From Triatoma infestans (taxonomy: Eukaryota > Arthropoda > Insecta > Hemiptera > Reduviidae), in NCBI GenBank assembly GCA_011037195.1, contig JAAEAF010014933.1, forward strand, positions 1-64,000: a stretch of 64,000 nt of DNA, in the 5' to 3' direction. Each line of letters opens with the position of its first letter. Position 1 is the first letter of the stretch. This document shows positions 33,128 to 42,905 of the stretch, one piece after another. The notes below the pieces were generated by a model. That model did no database searches. It worked only from the letters and a program-made list of their open reading frames with translations, and was not told the origin of the DNA. Position numbers and translations under genes: made by a program.

Positions 33128-33182
33128 AAATTTGATAAAAAGATTCAATTATGCCAACGTTTAGATAGAGTTATATAAAATC

Positions 33183-33198
33183 TTTTAGTTAATTCTAT

Positions 33199-33233
<35 letters not shown>

Positions 33234-33582
33234 TTTGACAAAATATCCCAAAAACGAAAAATCGTAGGAAGCTCAAACTTGAATGAATGTAAAAATAAAC
33301 TTTATTGGTGGACTCGGTTCCTTAAGAATAACAAAAGTGTTACAGCTAAAGGAATACAAATCTGGCTGATACAGTCTTAGTACAAGTATATAAAGCAGAA
33401 CAAAAAAATAATATACGTTGATACAAAGTGATAAAAATAATACTTCAAACAACACAAAGAAAAAAGTGAAAAGGGGCACGAAGAAAAAAAGAAAGGTGAG
33501 AGAGTAAAAGGTAAGGTGCTAGGTGGTGAAATAACAAAATGCTTTATACAGGGGGCTGGTGCCAGTGTACAGGAAAGTTACT
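33183..33582 (-). mobile_element. LINE 3' UTR copy with (CA)n/R tail, duplicate of 35.4-35.8 kb
   Basis: About 400 bases are close to identical to 35421-35816, with only about a dozen differences in the UTR part. Read on the minus strand the block is a LINE 3' UTR ending ACCAATAAAGTTTATTTTTA, then an R internal fragment, then (CA)n(TA)n. This copy stops matching at 33582, where it is 5' truncated; the second copy continues into coding sequence. The minus-strand frame at 33273-33479 is hydrophobic UTR translation, not a gene. Confidence 0.7.
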
Positions 33583-34434
33583 AGTTTCTTGTGTTAAATC
33601 ACCTACAGAAATGCCATTTAATGGATGGATCTCAGGTGATCGTCAGGCGTTGTAACTCCACTATATCAACTATTTGTTTACGGAGTCGTAAAAATTACCA
33701 ACATCCTACTAAAATTATCCCCAAATACGATATCCCTGGCGGAGGTTAAGTTATTAAGAATCTAAACTTAATAAAACCATTTTTTCAGGAAAGCTTCCCC
33801 TTGAATTAAATTTTCATGTGTAAAGTTTCAAATAAAAGTGACAAGTCTCCGAACTCATAGTTAGTATGATAAATTTAACGAAATCTATCTGTGTTGGGAT
33901 AGTGTGATGGATACAAGAAATATAAAAATATATTTAATTTGAAAAAATCAAAATTATGAAGAAAATGTGACATTTCCTTGCAAAAGGGTTATTCAGGTAG
34001 AAGACCACTATTGTCTTTTAGAGTTCATGAACTTGATAGCATTGTCTACCCCTTCTTCTCAAAGGGGAAGATTTGAACGAACAATTAGAAGGCATTCCTT
34101 CAATATAGTCTGAAGACACTCAAGCAGTACACTTGTTTTTCGCTCTCTTAGAATCAGTGGCAGTTTAAGTTATAACATAAGAGTTTATTCCAACTAATTT
34201 CAGTATACTTACAAGCAGATTATTGTGAGATTGTAAAGATTAAATTCTTTTAGAGAATAATATAATTATTTTAAAAACAGTGGTGCTCTCTTGATTATTA
34301 CTCATACTTCTCTCTTAAACATATATACTTACAAGCCCCCTTTACAAAACCGTTCACGCCACAAGCTACTACAGTACAACAACACACCAATTACATTTCA
34401 TTGATATAACAAGCTGACTGACAGGTGGTAACTA
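33583..34434. other. No recognisable gene
   Basis: Unassigned AT-rich sequence; no domain in any frame. Confidence 0.45.
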
Positions 34435-34725
34435 ACTTACTGTCGGTTCCCATGGTTACATCCAATCGGAATGTGAAGTTTAAACTTCCTGCGACTTTTC
34501 ACATACTGTGTAGTTATGCTGTTCACATACTACCTATAATCACCTGAAGTTTATGCAATAAAAATCTGAACTAAGGAGAACTTGCGTATGGACTCTAGGA
34601 ATAGGGAGATATGCATCTCTTCGGTCTGAGAAGACCTCAAAAATGTATTTTCGTTGGAAAGTCGATATCGAAAATTTAACACGATTACAGTACTACTTCT
34701 TACCAGGTGTAAGAGAAAGTAAAAA
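34435..34725. repeat. Dispersed repeat R with embedded LINE scrap
   Basis: R sequence on both sides (CGGAATGTGAAGTTTAAACT and TTCCTGCGACTTTTCAC on the left; GACCTCAAAAATGTATTTTC and CCAGGTGTAAGAGAAAGTAA on the right) brackets a short piece of RNase H LINE sequence at 34551-34622. Confidence 0.65.
34551..34622 (+). pseudogene. 72-bp internal fragment of the RNase H LINE
   Basis: GAAGTTTATGCAATAAAAAT through GGAGATATGCATCT matches 28977-29049 with few changes, encoding the EVYAIKI and RMDSRNREICI segment around the catalytic Glu. It is truncated at both ends inside the domain, unlike a normal 5'-truncated insertion. Confidence 0.75.
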
Positions 34726-35420
34726 AGAGTGGGTTATTTAAAAAGACCTTAAGCAGTATTTAAATTGATGCAGACAAGTGAAGAAAGGATCTCCAGCCAG
34801 TTGTGAATAAGTTAACAAAGTCTTTAACCAAAGAATCATCCAAGTTACAATAGTATTTACCAGAGTATCAGTTTTATCTGTCACGCCGCACTTAAAAGCC
34901 TTATGCTGTTCTTTCATTATATTAAACTTTAGTCATTGCAGTAACATTCTAGAATTAAACCAGTAATTCGTTAGTGTAATTCCTTATTCACGTGACCTTC
35001 CTTCAGCTTTAAACAATTGTAATATACTTTTTTCAAAATCATTCAGCAAGATATAGATATTAATGGGGAAATAAATTATTCGAAAAATAAATCTCATATA
35101 TTTGATTACACAAAACCAATATAATTAACATATTTCATGTTACCTTGTGTTTCCATGCTGCTCAGCTTCTGAAACAGAAATAATATAATTTCATTATTAC
35201 AAATCGTTAGGAATTAATTTCATTATTTTCATATAAAAAAATTAGCAAAAATAAAACTAAATGGTGCTGCTGAAAGAAGAAAACCCATCACTTAGAAATT
35301 CATTAGTAAAAAATTAAGAAGTGATTGTTTCACTTTTATATCATTAATATGTTTCTGTTATATCATTAAACTCATTGTTCTACGTCATTATGTTTTTAAA
35401 AAAAAAACTTTGTAGTTAAT
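34726..35420. other. No recognisable gene
   Basis: Unassigned AT-rich sequence. Confidence 0.45.
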
Positions 35421-36361
35421 TATATTATATAATATATGATATATATGGGTGGGTGTGTGTGTGTGTGTGTGTTTGACAAAATATCCACAAACGAAAAAAT
35501 CGTAGGAAGCTCAAACTTGAATGAATGTAAAAATAAACTTTATTCGTGGACTCGGTTCCTTAAGAATAACAAAAGTGTTACAGCTAAAGGAATACAAATC
35601 TGGCTGATACAGTCTTAGTACAAGTATATAAAACAGAACAAAAAAATAATATACGTTGATACAAAGTGATAATAATAATACTTCAAACAACACAAAGAAA
35701 AAAGTGAAAAGGGGCACGAAGAAAAAAAGAAAGGTGAGAGAGTAAAAGGTAAGGTGCTAGGTGGTGAAATAACAAAATGCTTTATACAGGGGAATGGTGC
35801 CAGTGTACAGGAAAGTAAGGTCGAGTGGGAGATGCTGGGATGACTTGAAGAGATGTTGAGGTAGAAGACTATTAGAGGGATCCTGAGTACTCTGTTTATA
35901 ATTCAGAGGATTGTAGTGAGAGAAGGTGCTGCAATAATTTGACTCTGAATGTAGGTAGGATGGAGGCATGGCAAATAGAAGGCGGGAGAGAATTCCTTAG
36001 ATTGGAGGCTCGAATGAGGAAGGAGCGGTCAAATGTTGTAGTATTATGAGATGGTAGGTACAGATCAGATGGACGAGAGCGAGTATTACGCGCGCTATGG
36101 GTGACTTAATTTTGAGGTGTTGGTAAATGTAAGTGGGTGTTTGAGTATTGATGGTTTGATAGAGGAAAGAGCCAAGGAAGTATTGCCAAGGAAAAGATGG
36201 GTAAAGCCACTTCAATCCCGTATAGTAGTGGGAAATCCGAGAATCTCTGGGGATGCCGAAAATAAACGGAATGAAGCTACCGTATAAATACAACCACCGC
36301 ATCAAAGACGAAGGTTCCAGGCAAAATTCTTTAATCCATCGGAAGTGAGTCTTTATGGAAT
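35421..36361 (-). mobile_element. LINE C-terminus and 3' UTR with (CA)n/R tail
   Basis: The minus strand from about 36350 to 35820 carries the C-terminal end of a LINE reverse transcriptase in broken frames. After RNTRSRPSDLYLPSHNTTT the segment FDRSFLIRASNLRNSLPP (about 36020-35965) matches the usual ending F..R....WN.LP, and LPTFRVKLLQHL follows. The 3' UTR (35820-35535) ends in AATAAAGTTTATTTTTA and then passes into an R fragment and (CA)n(TA)n at about 35472-35421. The final 400 bases are duplicated at 33183-33582. The open frame 35997-36404 is an out-of-frame reading of the same region. Confidence 0.6.
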
Positions 36362-36780
36362 GTATTTTTTCAATTTTTCGCGATTTCCTCGAAAACTTCT
36401 CCAATGATTTTATTTAAACTTTGTATACTATTCACACCCACAAATACCAATCACTTTTGTTTCAAACATTTTCCCGGGAAAATAGATTTTTTGGGTGGGT
36501 TCTGGAGGGAACTGTCCTGTTAACTGTTGGAACTGTCCTGATGGTACTGCCACCTATATAATATTAATACTCACTGGGAATATTGCAAGAATTTTTAATT
36601 TGAAGAAAATCGGTTAACCGAAGGCGCTATTAGTTTTTTTTTGGAATCTTCTCGAATATGATTTTCATTAAACTTTGAATGCTGACTGCACAGATAATAT
36701 TCTATAACTTTTATTAAAAAGATTATTTCGAAATTTTGGGCGTTAAAATTGGAAATTTATTTAAGTTCCTTTAAGGTATT
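36362..36780. repeat. Dispersed repeat R monomers
   Basis: Reads TTTTTCGCGATTTCCTCGAA, ACTTCTCCAATGATTTTAT, ACATTTTCCCGGGAAAATAG, GAAGAAAATCGGTTAACCG, and starts again with TCTTCTCGAATATGATTTTC. This is one monomer and part of a second. Confidence 0.65.
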
Positions 36781-37039
36781 AAGGGATCGCAAGATGGATA
36801 GGGCAGAGTGTCTTGTGCGTCTCTGTCCGCTTGGAACTCCCCAAGTCAACCTCACCTCCACGCGGTGCGTTCTGGGCACCTCCTTTGGGAGATGGCTGAC
36901 AACGATATGGCGTTCAGGGCCAGAATAAACCCCTCTGGCCATTCCCCTCCCCGTCCTATCGAAGTGGTCCTTCCTAATCCCCTTAGGTATCCCCACCCAA
37001 GCCGAGAAGAGATGCGCGTCGAGGCTGAATGCGTACAGG

Positions 37040-37927
37040 GTGGTAAAACATATGTGCGAGAGCGGTCACCTTGCGGAAGCGGGCGACATTGCCACGAGTG
37101 ACGACTTACTTCCTCCATTTCTCGTGGAAACAAAAATGGACCCAAAAAAACATTTTAGAAAGAGAAAGGAACGGTGGGCGGGAGGAGCAGGACTCGCCCA
37201 AACTAATCCCCTCTGCTGGTGGAGATCCCCAAGGTTCTGGGGTGAGACCAGTGCTGGGGATGGACTCGGGAAAGGGCGATACTTTCACTCCCCCTCAGAC
37301 TGAACCGGGGAGAGAAGCAGCTTGGGGAGATCCGCATCTCGCCGAGAAGAGTCAGTGTCGCCGAGCGGAGGGCAGAGGCGAGGCGGAAAGCTGATGCGGA
37401 AGGCAAAGTGTGGCTGTCGAAACGGCAGTGGAAGCGGATGGTGGAAGGAAAGGGCCACTTCCAAGCAAGTTGCCCAGGAGGGTAATGCAGTGGCTGCGTC
37501 TTCCCTGGTGAAGCCTGGCGGGGGTTATAGGGTGGATGCATCTGAAACATCCTCCCCGACCCCCAAGCGGACTCCTAAACGGGGGAGATCGGAGTTAAGC
37601 ACTCCAAATACGGGTCCGGAAACGAGTGGCACTAGGGTGCCAAAGAAAGCTAAGGGCTCTGAAGTGACGGCAGTAGGTTCATTCAGAGATGCCCTTAGCA
37701 ATATTGGAATGGGGATTGCCCCGGAGGGTTATCCTCAGGTCAGCCTGACTGAAGTTTAGGCGGAGAGGATAAAGGCGGAGTTGGTCGCCAGAATTATTGG
37801 CGAGAACGGCTCTCAGTTTAGGGGCTGCTATCTGTCCAGAGGCGCCCTCATTGTCAGTTACGACAATGAGGTAACGCGGAACTGGTTGGAGGCGATTTCC
37901 CCAACTATCCAGTCAGGAGAACTTATT
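37040..37927 (+). pseudogene. ORF1/gag-like region with knuckle relic and DUF4780-like domain
   Basis: HMCESGHLAEAGDIATSDD at about 37045-37100 looks like a CCHC knuckle (RC..SGHLA..C) that has lost Cys residues. The frame 37322-37759 is a basic, Ser/Pro/Lys-rich linker (SSPTPKRTPKRGRSELSTPN) ending SFRDALSNIGMGIAPEGYPQ. After one stop the next frame continues ERIKAELVARIIGENGSQFR and LSRGALIVSYDNEVTRNWLE. That pattern (YPE..L....., F.GC.L..GALIV.C.DE.T..WL) is what I know as DUF4780, present in ORF1 of several insect LINEs. A single in-frame stop (at 37757-37759) separates the halves. Domain name is from memory; motif order is seen directly. Confidence 0.65.
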
Positions 37928-38199
37928 ATGGGGGCCTTTAAAAGCGCTCCGACAGCTGCGTTGGAGGTGCTGCTACGGTTGACTCCGCTTCATTTTTGGT
38001 GCAAGCGGAGACAAGGGCCAGTGCACATAGATTGCGCAACAATGGGCTCTGGAGTCAGAAAGGCTTCCTAGTCTCTCTTGGACATACTGCTAAAGGTCAA
38101 CCCGGGCCCGGTGTTAAGCATGGCCCAGGATAGTATTTGTCCAATAACTTCGAGGTTCCATTTCGGGTGTTCCTAGGTTCTAGGGCGGAATGGTCCAAG

Positions 38200-38600
38200 G
38201 GGTAGGAGAAACGTACCGGTCGGGACCTCTGTGGTTCACAGATGGTTCTAGGATGGATTGTGGAACTGGAGCAGGAGTGTGTCGAGTTAGCCTGCAGGTA
38301 CTTATTGAGAAGCTGCTGGGCAGATATCCACAATATTCCAGGCTGAGGTTTTTGCCATTAAGTTCTGTGGCGAGGAGAACCTGCCAAGGTTATACGCATT
38401 TGCTCGGACAGTCAGGCCGCACTGAAAGCCCCTAGTGGCTTACAGAACCACCTCATCCCTAGCGAAGGAATGTTGAGAGGTACTGTCGAGACTCTGCAGG
38501 CACAACAAGGTACAGCAGATATGGGGGCCTGGACACGCAGGGATTGAGGGTAATGAGACAGCTGATCAACTAGCCAGGAACGGGGCAAATACTCCGTTCA
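38200..38600 (+). pseudogene. RNase H domain of the 36.8-kb LINE
   Basis: PLWFTDGSRMDCGTGAGVCR holds the first Asp in the frame 38190-38435. The Glu block is shifted (IFQAEVFAIKFC in another frame near 38337), the SDSQAA block lies at about 38405, and GPGHAGIEGNETADQLARNG at about 38527-38586 holds the last block, again in a different frame. All blocks can be identified but no frame spans them. Confidence 0.75.
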
Positions 38601-39279
38601 TTGGTCCATAGCCTGTCCTGGGGGTAAATGCCGAAGCGATTCGTGCAGCGATCAGAGATTGGTTTCGCAAAAGCATGAGGAGCTCTGGAGAGGGAGCACA
38701 GGTGCTATACACAGTAAAATGATGATGCCAGGACTTTGTAAATGAAGGACCAATATGTCTCTCAGCCTGAGTAGGAACCAGATTTCTCTAGTGACGGAGC
38801 TATTGAGGTCATGGTAGGTTCAGAAAGTATCTACACAAGATAGGGCTCATTAGCGCGGAACCCTTGTGCTGATTTTGTCAGGAGGAGGAGGAGACGGTCC
38901 CCACAACTGTTATTTGATTGCGTTGCAATAAACAAATTGCGATACGTAACCTTTGTTATGTTGCGACCTGAGGAGATAGTATCCCAGAATGATCTGGTGT
39001 TCCTGAAACTCCTTAATAAGGGAGGGTTCACCTCCCAACTATCGAGGATGGCACAATAAGCCTTTGTTGGTTGCTGTGCCGAGGTAAAGCCCACCCGCAG
39101 TTTACAATTATAATAATAATAAGTTATTAACGCTGTCTTCTTGACTATATGGTAACTACAATCAAATGACTATCTGAGCCGAAGTGCCTACCACCTTGTA
39201 ACACCCCACCTATCTATATTTATGACAGCTCTGAAAAAAGAATATATTCAAATTTAAAGAAAATTTGTTTATTTTTATA

Positions 39280-39515
39280 ATTGCAAGATAAAGTCAGGTG
39301 AGTGTTTCACACCAGCATTTTTTTATTTAGTAGTTGGAGCTCAATTTCAACAAAATCGTCAAAAATTGGAATTTCTTTCAGTAAAATTGAACTTCTTGTT
39401 CAGAGATTCTGACTGAAACATATCTGTCAGACTCCACCCACGTACACCCCTCATCATTTTATTAAAAAATACAGAGATAAAAAATTTATTATAGACGTAA
39501 GTGAAAGTAAAAAAA
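39280..39515. repeat. Dispersed repeat R, both ends, short copy
   Basis: Left-end module AAAGTCAGGTGAGTGTTTCA with CACCAGCATT at 39290-39320, right-end GACGTAAGTGAAAGTAAAA at 39494-39512, so this copy appears internally deleted. Confidence 0.6.
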
Positions 39516-40824
39516 AAAAAATGTTGACTATAATAAAAGTTGAAACATGTTGTATTTTCGATTTCACTGAACATGATCATAATTTTCAGAATAATCTTAA
39601 CCACTTATTATAATTTACGGTATAACAGGAGATAATTTTTCCAAAGCTAATTGTATTCATTAAATGGATTACCGCATTATTTGAATAAATCCCTTAAATA
39701 CCGTGTATCTAAAACTTCAGTAATTTAAAGGTAATTAGATTAGTACTGATTAATTGTAATAGCACTTTTTCCAAAGAATTCAATTAAACAGCAAACAAAA
39801 CATCAATCGTTGTTGCTTTTCAAACCGCCGTGGACAGAATTAATTATTCCGCTAATTCAAATTTATTATAGAATTCACTTCATTATAGTTTGGACGCAAT
39901 TTGTTTTCAGAATTAGGTATGCAAGTGGTGAAACACATTAGTGATATGCTTTTTGTAATTACTGATTTCTCCACACAACCAGCCTATATTAAATTTATAT
40001 TCCATTTAGTTATTGTTACATAAAATATTAAAGCTAATGGATAAAAAAATTATTGGAAGAACTAATCAATCATAATTCCTCCATTATTGTGCATTGCTAT
40101 AATTAAATAATAATGTAGTATCAGATAAATAGTAATTATTAATTTGATAAATATACTTTAAGTTTTTATTGTTTATAGATCTTGGGAATTGGAAAACTGC
40201 CCTCTTTGTCGCTTCCTATAAAGTAACGATTTTCGAGTCTGAGTTGTGTAATCCTCCAACGAATAAAAAATCACTAAATATCCATTTCCTTCTAGACCTT
40301 ACTTAATGTATATCCATGTGGTAGCAAGTTGGACTTGAACTTGGAAATTGGAATCATTCGGGTATTCCAAGAGTTGAACAACATTTCCACTGGCACAATA
40401 TACTAACAAAATCTGCAGAGGTAGTCCATGTTAGATGGTTGCATGCAGCAACTATTTGGGTTTAATGTAGCTGCAGCTCAAACTCTAGCTCATCACGGCA
40501 CACAATCATTCACTCTTACTCGTTGTTCACAGGAGTGTAAACAAGAACTTTTAGGGGAAATCACTAAGATTGATGGCAAATTGAAACAAGCGAATTTCTC
40601 TCCAAAATTGATGAGATGAGATGAGACTATGAAGGGGGTTCGAGAGAGGTTATAAGATCATTATTAACAGTACTGAGGAGGGCACACCTCAAAAGCAGTT
40701 GGGGGAATTCAGTGACTTTATTTGCGATTTCAGTACAAAGAATTTAACAACAAATGCCAGCTTAATTTTTCTGGTTTTTGCGAGATTGGCAATGTCCAAA
40801 AGTAACATTATAGAGCGTGGCTGC
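39516..40824. other. No recognisable gene
   Basis: Unassigned. An open frame of 63 residues at 40428-40619 directly precedes the RNase H relic and might belong to the same element, but no motif supports this. Confidence 0.45.
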
Positions 40825-41125
40825 GTGTTTGTTGTGCAATGATTCTAGGACATGCTGGTGTGCCGGACAATGAAGAAGCGGACAGGCTGGCCGAAGAAGC
40901 ATCCTCCTTTGCCGCTATGTGAAGTTATAAGAATGACTAAATGCACCCGACTTGGGAGCATTTACAGCAGAAAAGCGGAAGGGAAAAGATGGAAGTGCCT
41001 GAAGAATGCTACGGGCCGTCTCCTTTTAAATTTTCCATTTGCCTAGCTAAAAATATTCCAACCAATCAAGTTGCAACCTACAGCGAAAATTCTGCCTTAA
41101 TGGGTTTGATCACTTTAGAACACAT
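40825..41125 (+). pseudogene. RNase H C-terminal block of another LINE
   Basis: MILGHAGVPDNEEADRLAEE at about 40837-40896 is the final RNase H motif (GH.G...NE.AD.LA). Downstream frames (40941-41129) read HPTWEHLQQK and continue open without a recognisable knuckle. The rest of the domain upstream is not visible. The peptide differs from the other RNase H LINEs here, so it is a separate family. Confidence 0.65.
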
Positions 41126-41129
41126 CTAA

Positions 41130-41694
41130 TTGGAAGGAATCTTAAAAAAAAAAAATCACTCTAACTTTCAACTTATGATCAATTTGTTTCTTAAAGCAAC
41201 CGTCAATAAATTATTCAATAAAAGTTAAAAAAAAAATTTAAAAGATAAATACAGTGCCACCAAGTTTAGTTTAAAGCGCCTAAAATTTAAGTAGGTTACA
41301 TTAAAAGTAGCCAATTAATTCATTGCAATACTTTAACCAGATTATAAACTTCAAACTCATATGAATACTTGGTTCAACTTTCCCAGACTGAATCTTCTTT
41401 CTGGAAGTTGACAACTCCTTAAGTAACTCTTTGGGTAGTTCCATTATCTTGATATTCCTCACATCTCGTGACTATGTCTTCTTCATTGTTTTGACATTCC
41501 TAATCAACGCCATTGTTTCTTTACTGTTTAAAAGTACTCCAAAGAAAATATTACAAAGAATGTAAATTGTGTAATATTTTATTACTGAAACACACTTCCG
41601 GCTGGTATTAAATGATTTCCAGTTTTCATCACTTATTTTTACTGCGATCATTTCAATATTTCGATAGTGAGTTTTCTCCGGAAGTTTTTTAAGA
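41130..41694. other. No recognisable gene
   Basis: Unassigned AT-rich sequence. Confidence 0.45.
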
Positions 41695-41743
41695 TTCTCT
41701 GGCACACGAAAACTTTTTTTACTTTTTTTTTTAGTGAATGGTC

Positions 41744-41779
<36 letters not shown>

Positions 41780-42319
41780 CGAAACGCAAGGAGCTCAAAG
41801 TCTATTTTCCCTTTAATATTCCATAGCATCTGACAGTTTTCGGATAAAATCTATCAACAGGAAATACGACTTTCGTTATTTTCTTGAAAAATGGCTCAAA
41901 CGATTTTCGTCAAAACTTAGCTACCTAACTTTACGTAACTATAAATATCTATCACTTTTATTTGCAACATTTTGCTGGGTAGGGGTTCTGTGCTGAGATA
42001 TGTTTGTGTGGCAGTGGAATTAAGTTAAGCTCTAAACTAAAGTACCACACTAGTTCAATCACCTATTTAATAATATTATCTAGCATTTGAAATGCAATGC
42101 TAGAATTTCAAATTTTAAGAAAATTGGTTAATCAAAAGTGTTACTTTACAGAATAGGTTCTTGAATACATTGTACTTTCTCGAAAACGACTAATAACGAT
42201 TTCCTATAAACTTGGAATGCTAAATGCACAGATTGCGATCTTATCTAATCAGGATATCATAACCGGATATATATGTTATGAAGAAATACTGAGCAAGAAA
42301 AAGTGGTTTTAAAAAATGG

Positions 42320-42360
<41 letters not shown>

Positions 42361-42905
42361 TTGTGTGTAAGTGTGATCGTGTGTTTGTGTATATTTGTAT
42401 GTGTGCTATATAAATCAGCAAATTCAAACTTCATATTACGTTAAGATTACATAATGCAAGTTTACAGAAAGTTATCTGTGAAAAATTCCACAACCGGAAG
42501 TACCACTTTACAGAAAAGATTTTTCATATTTTGCGATTTTCTCAACAATAGCTCCAACGACTTGTTTTTTTTCAACTTTGTATTCCTATTAAAGACATAT
42601 ATTAGTTCAATTTAAAACATTTTTACCGGTCGATGACCACAAAATGAAGCAGGCCACCACGGAAAATGTCTCTGATGTTTTCCAGCTTTGCGGAACCAAC
42701 CACCACAACAAAAATAATTTCAGATAATTATTGTGAAAAGTTTGGAAGGTTCCAATCAATTGTACTGTATGTTCTGTTGAGAGTTTAATATTAAACGCAA
42801 CTAAACGTTAACTAGAAAACCTCAGGTTTCAAGAAAATACATTATTTAGAGCTGTGAGAATTGCACTGAGAGAAAATTGGTTTTACACCAAGGTTTTTTC
42901 ATTTT
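41695..42905. repeat. Dispersed repeat R, long copy with two TG microsatellites
   Basis: Two full passes through the internal order. The first runs from AAAACTTTTTTTACTTTTTT with (TG)n at 41746-41776 to the monomers around 41870-42230. The second has (TG)n at about 42327-42352, CAAATTCAAACTTCATATTA, CCGGAAGTACCACTTTACAG and CTCAACAATAGCTCCAACG. It ends with TGAGAGAAAATTGGTTTTAC and ACCAAGG at about 42867-42893. A fragment of the foldback element (42626-42708) has inserted into the last monomer. Confidence 0.65.
42626..42708 (+). mobile_element. Truncated copy of the 25.75-kb foldback element, right arm only
   Basis: CGGTCGATGACCACAAAATG through GAACCAACCACCACAAC matches 25997-26078 with about six differences. 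It starts close to the position where the hammerhead model would place cleavage (after GGTC) and ends at the same CCACCACAAC. It lies within R sequence. Confidence 0.75.

Larger units (their letters stand above)
36800..39108 (+). mobile_element. LOA/I-group RNase H LINE, internally deleted
   Basis: A GC-rich copy of the family at 28.4 kb that keeps both ends and has lost its middle. Order: gag-like ORF1 region with a zinc-knuckle relic (36800-37310), a linker and a DUF4780-like segment (37320-37920), a junction at about 37925, reverse transcriptase thumb (37930-38070), RNase H (38200-38600), knuckle (38860-38940) and a 3' UTR ending in (AAT)n at about 39100-39121. The whole endonuclease and the RT catalytic core are gone. 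Many frameshifts and stops follow the junction. Its composition differs sharply from the AT-rich flanks. Confidence 0.8.

Noticed and set aside
33273..33479. Hydrophobic 68-residue ORF, repeated at 35511-35717, as a possible duplicated membrane protein gene
   Set aside because: It lies in a T-rich LINE 3' UTR that was copied as part of the element; high identity reflects recent insertion, not coding constraint.
35997..36404. 135-residue minus-strand ORF
   Set aside because: The recognisable LINE C-terminal motifs lie in the other minus-strand frames over the same bases, so this is an out-of-frame reading.
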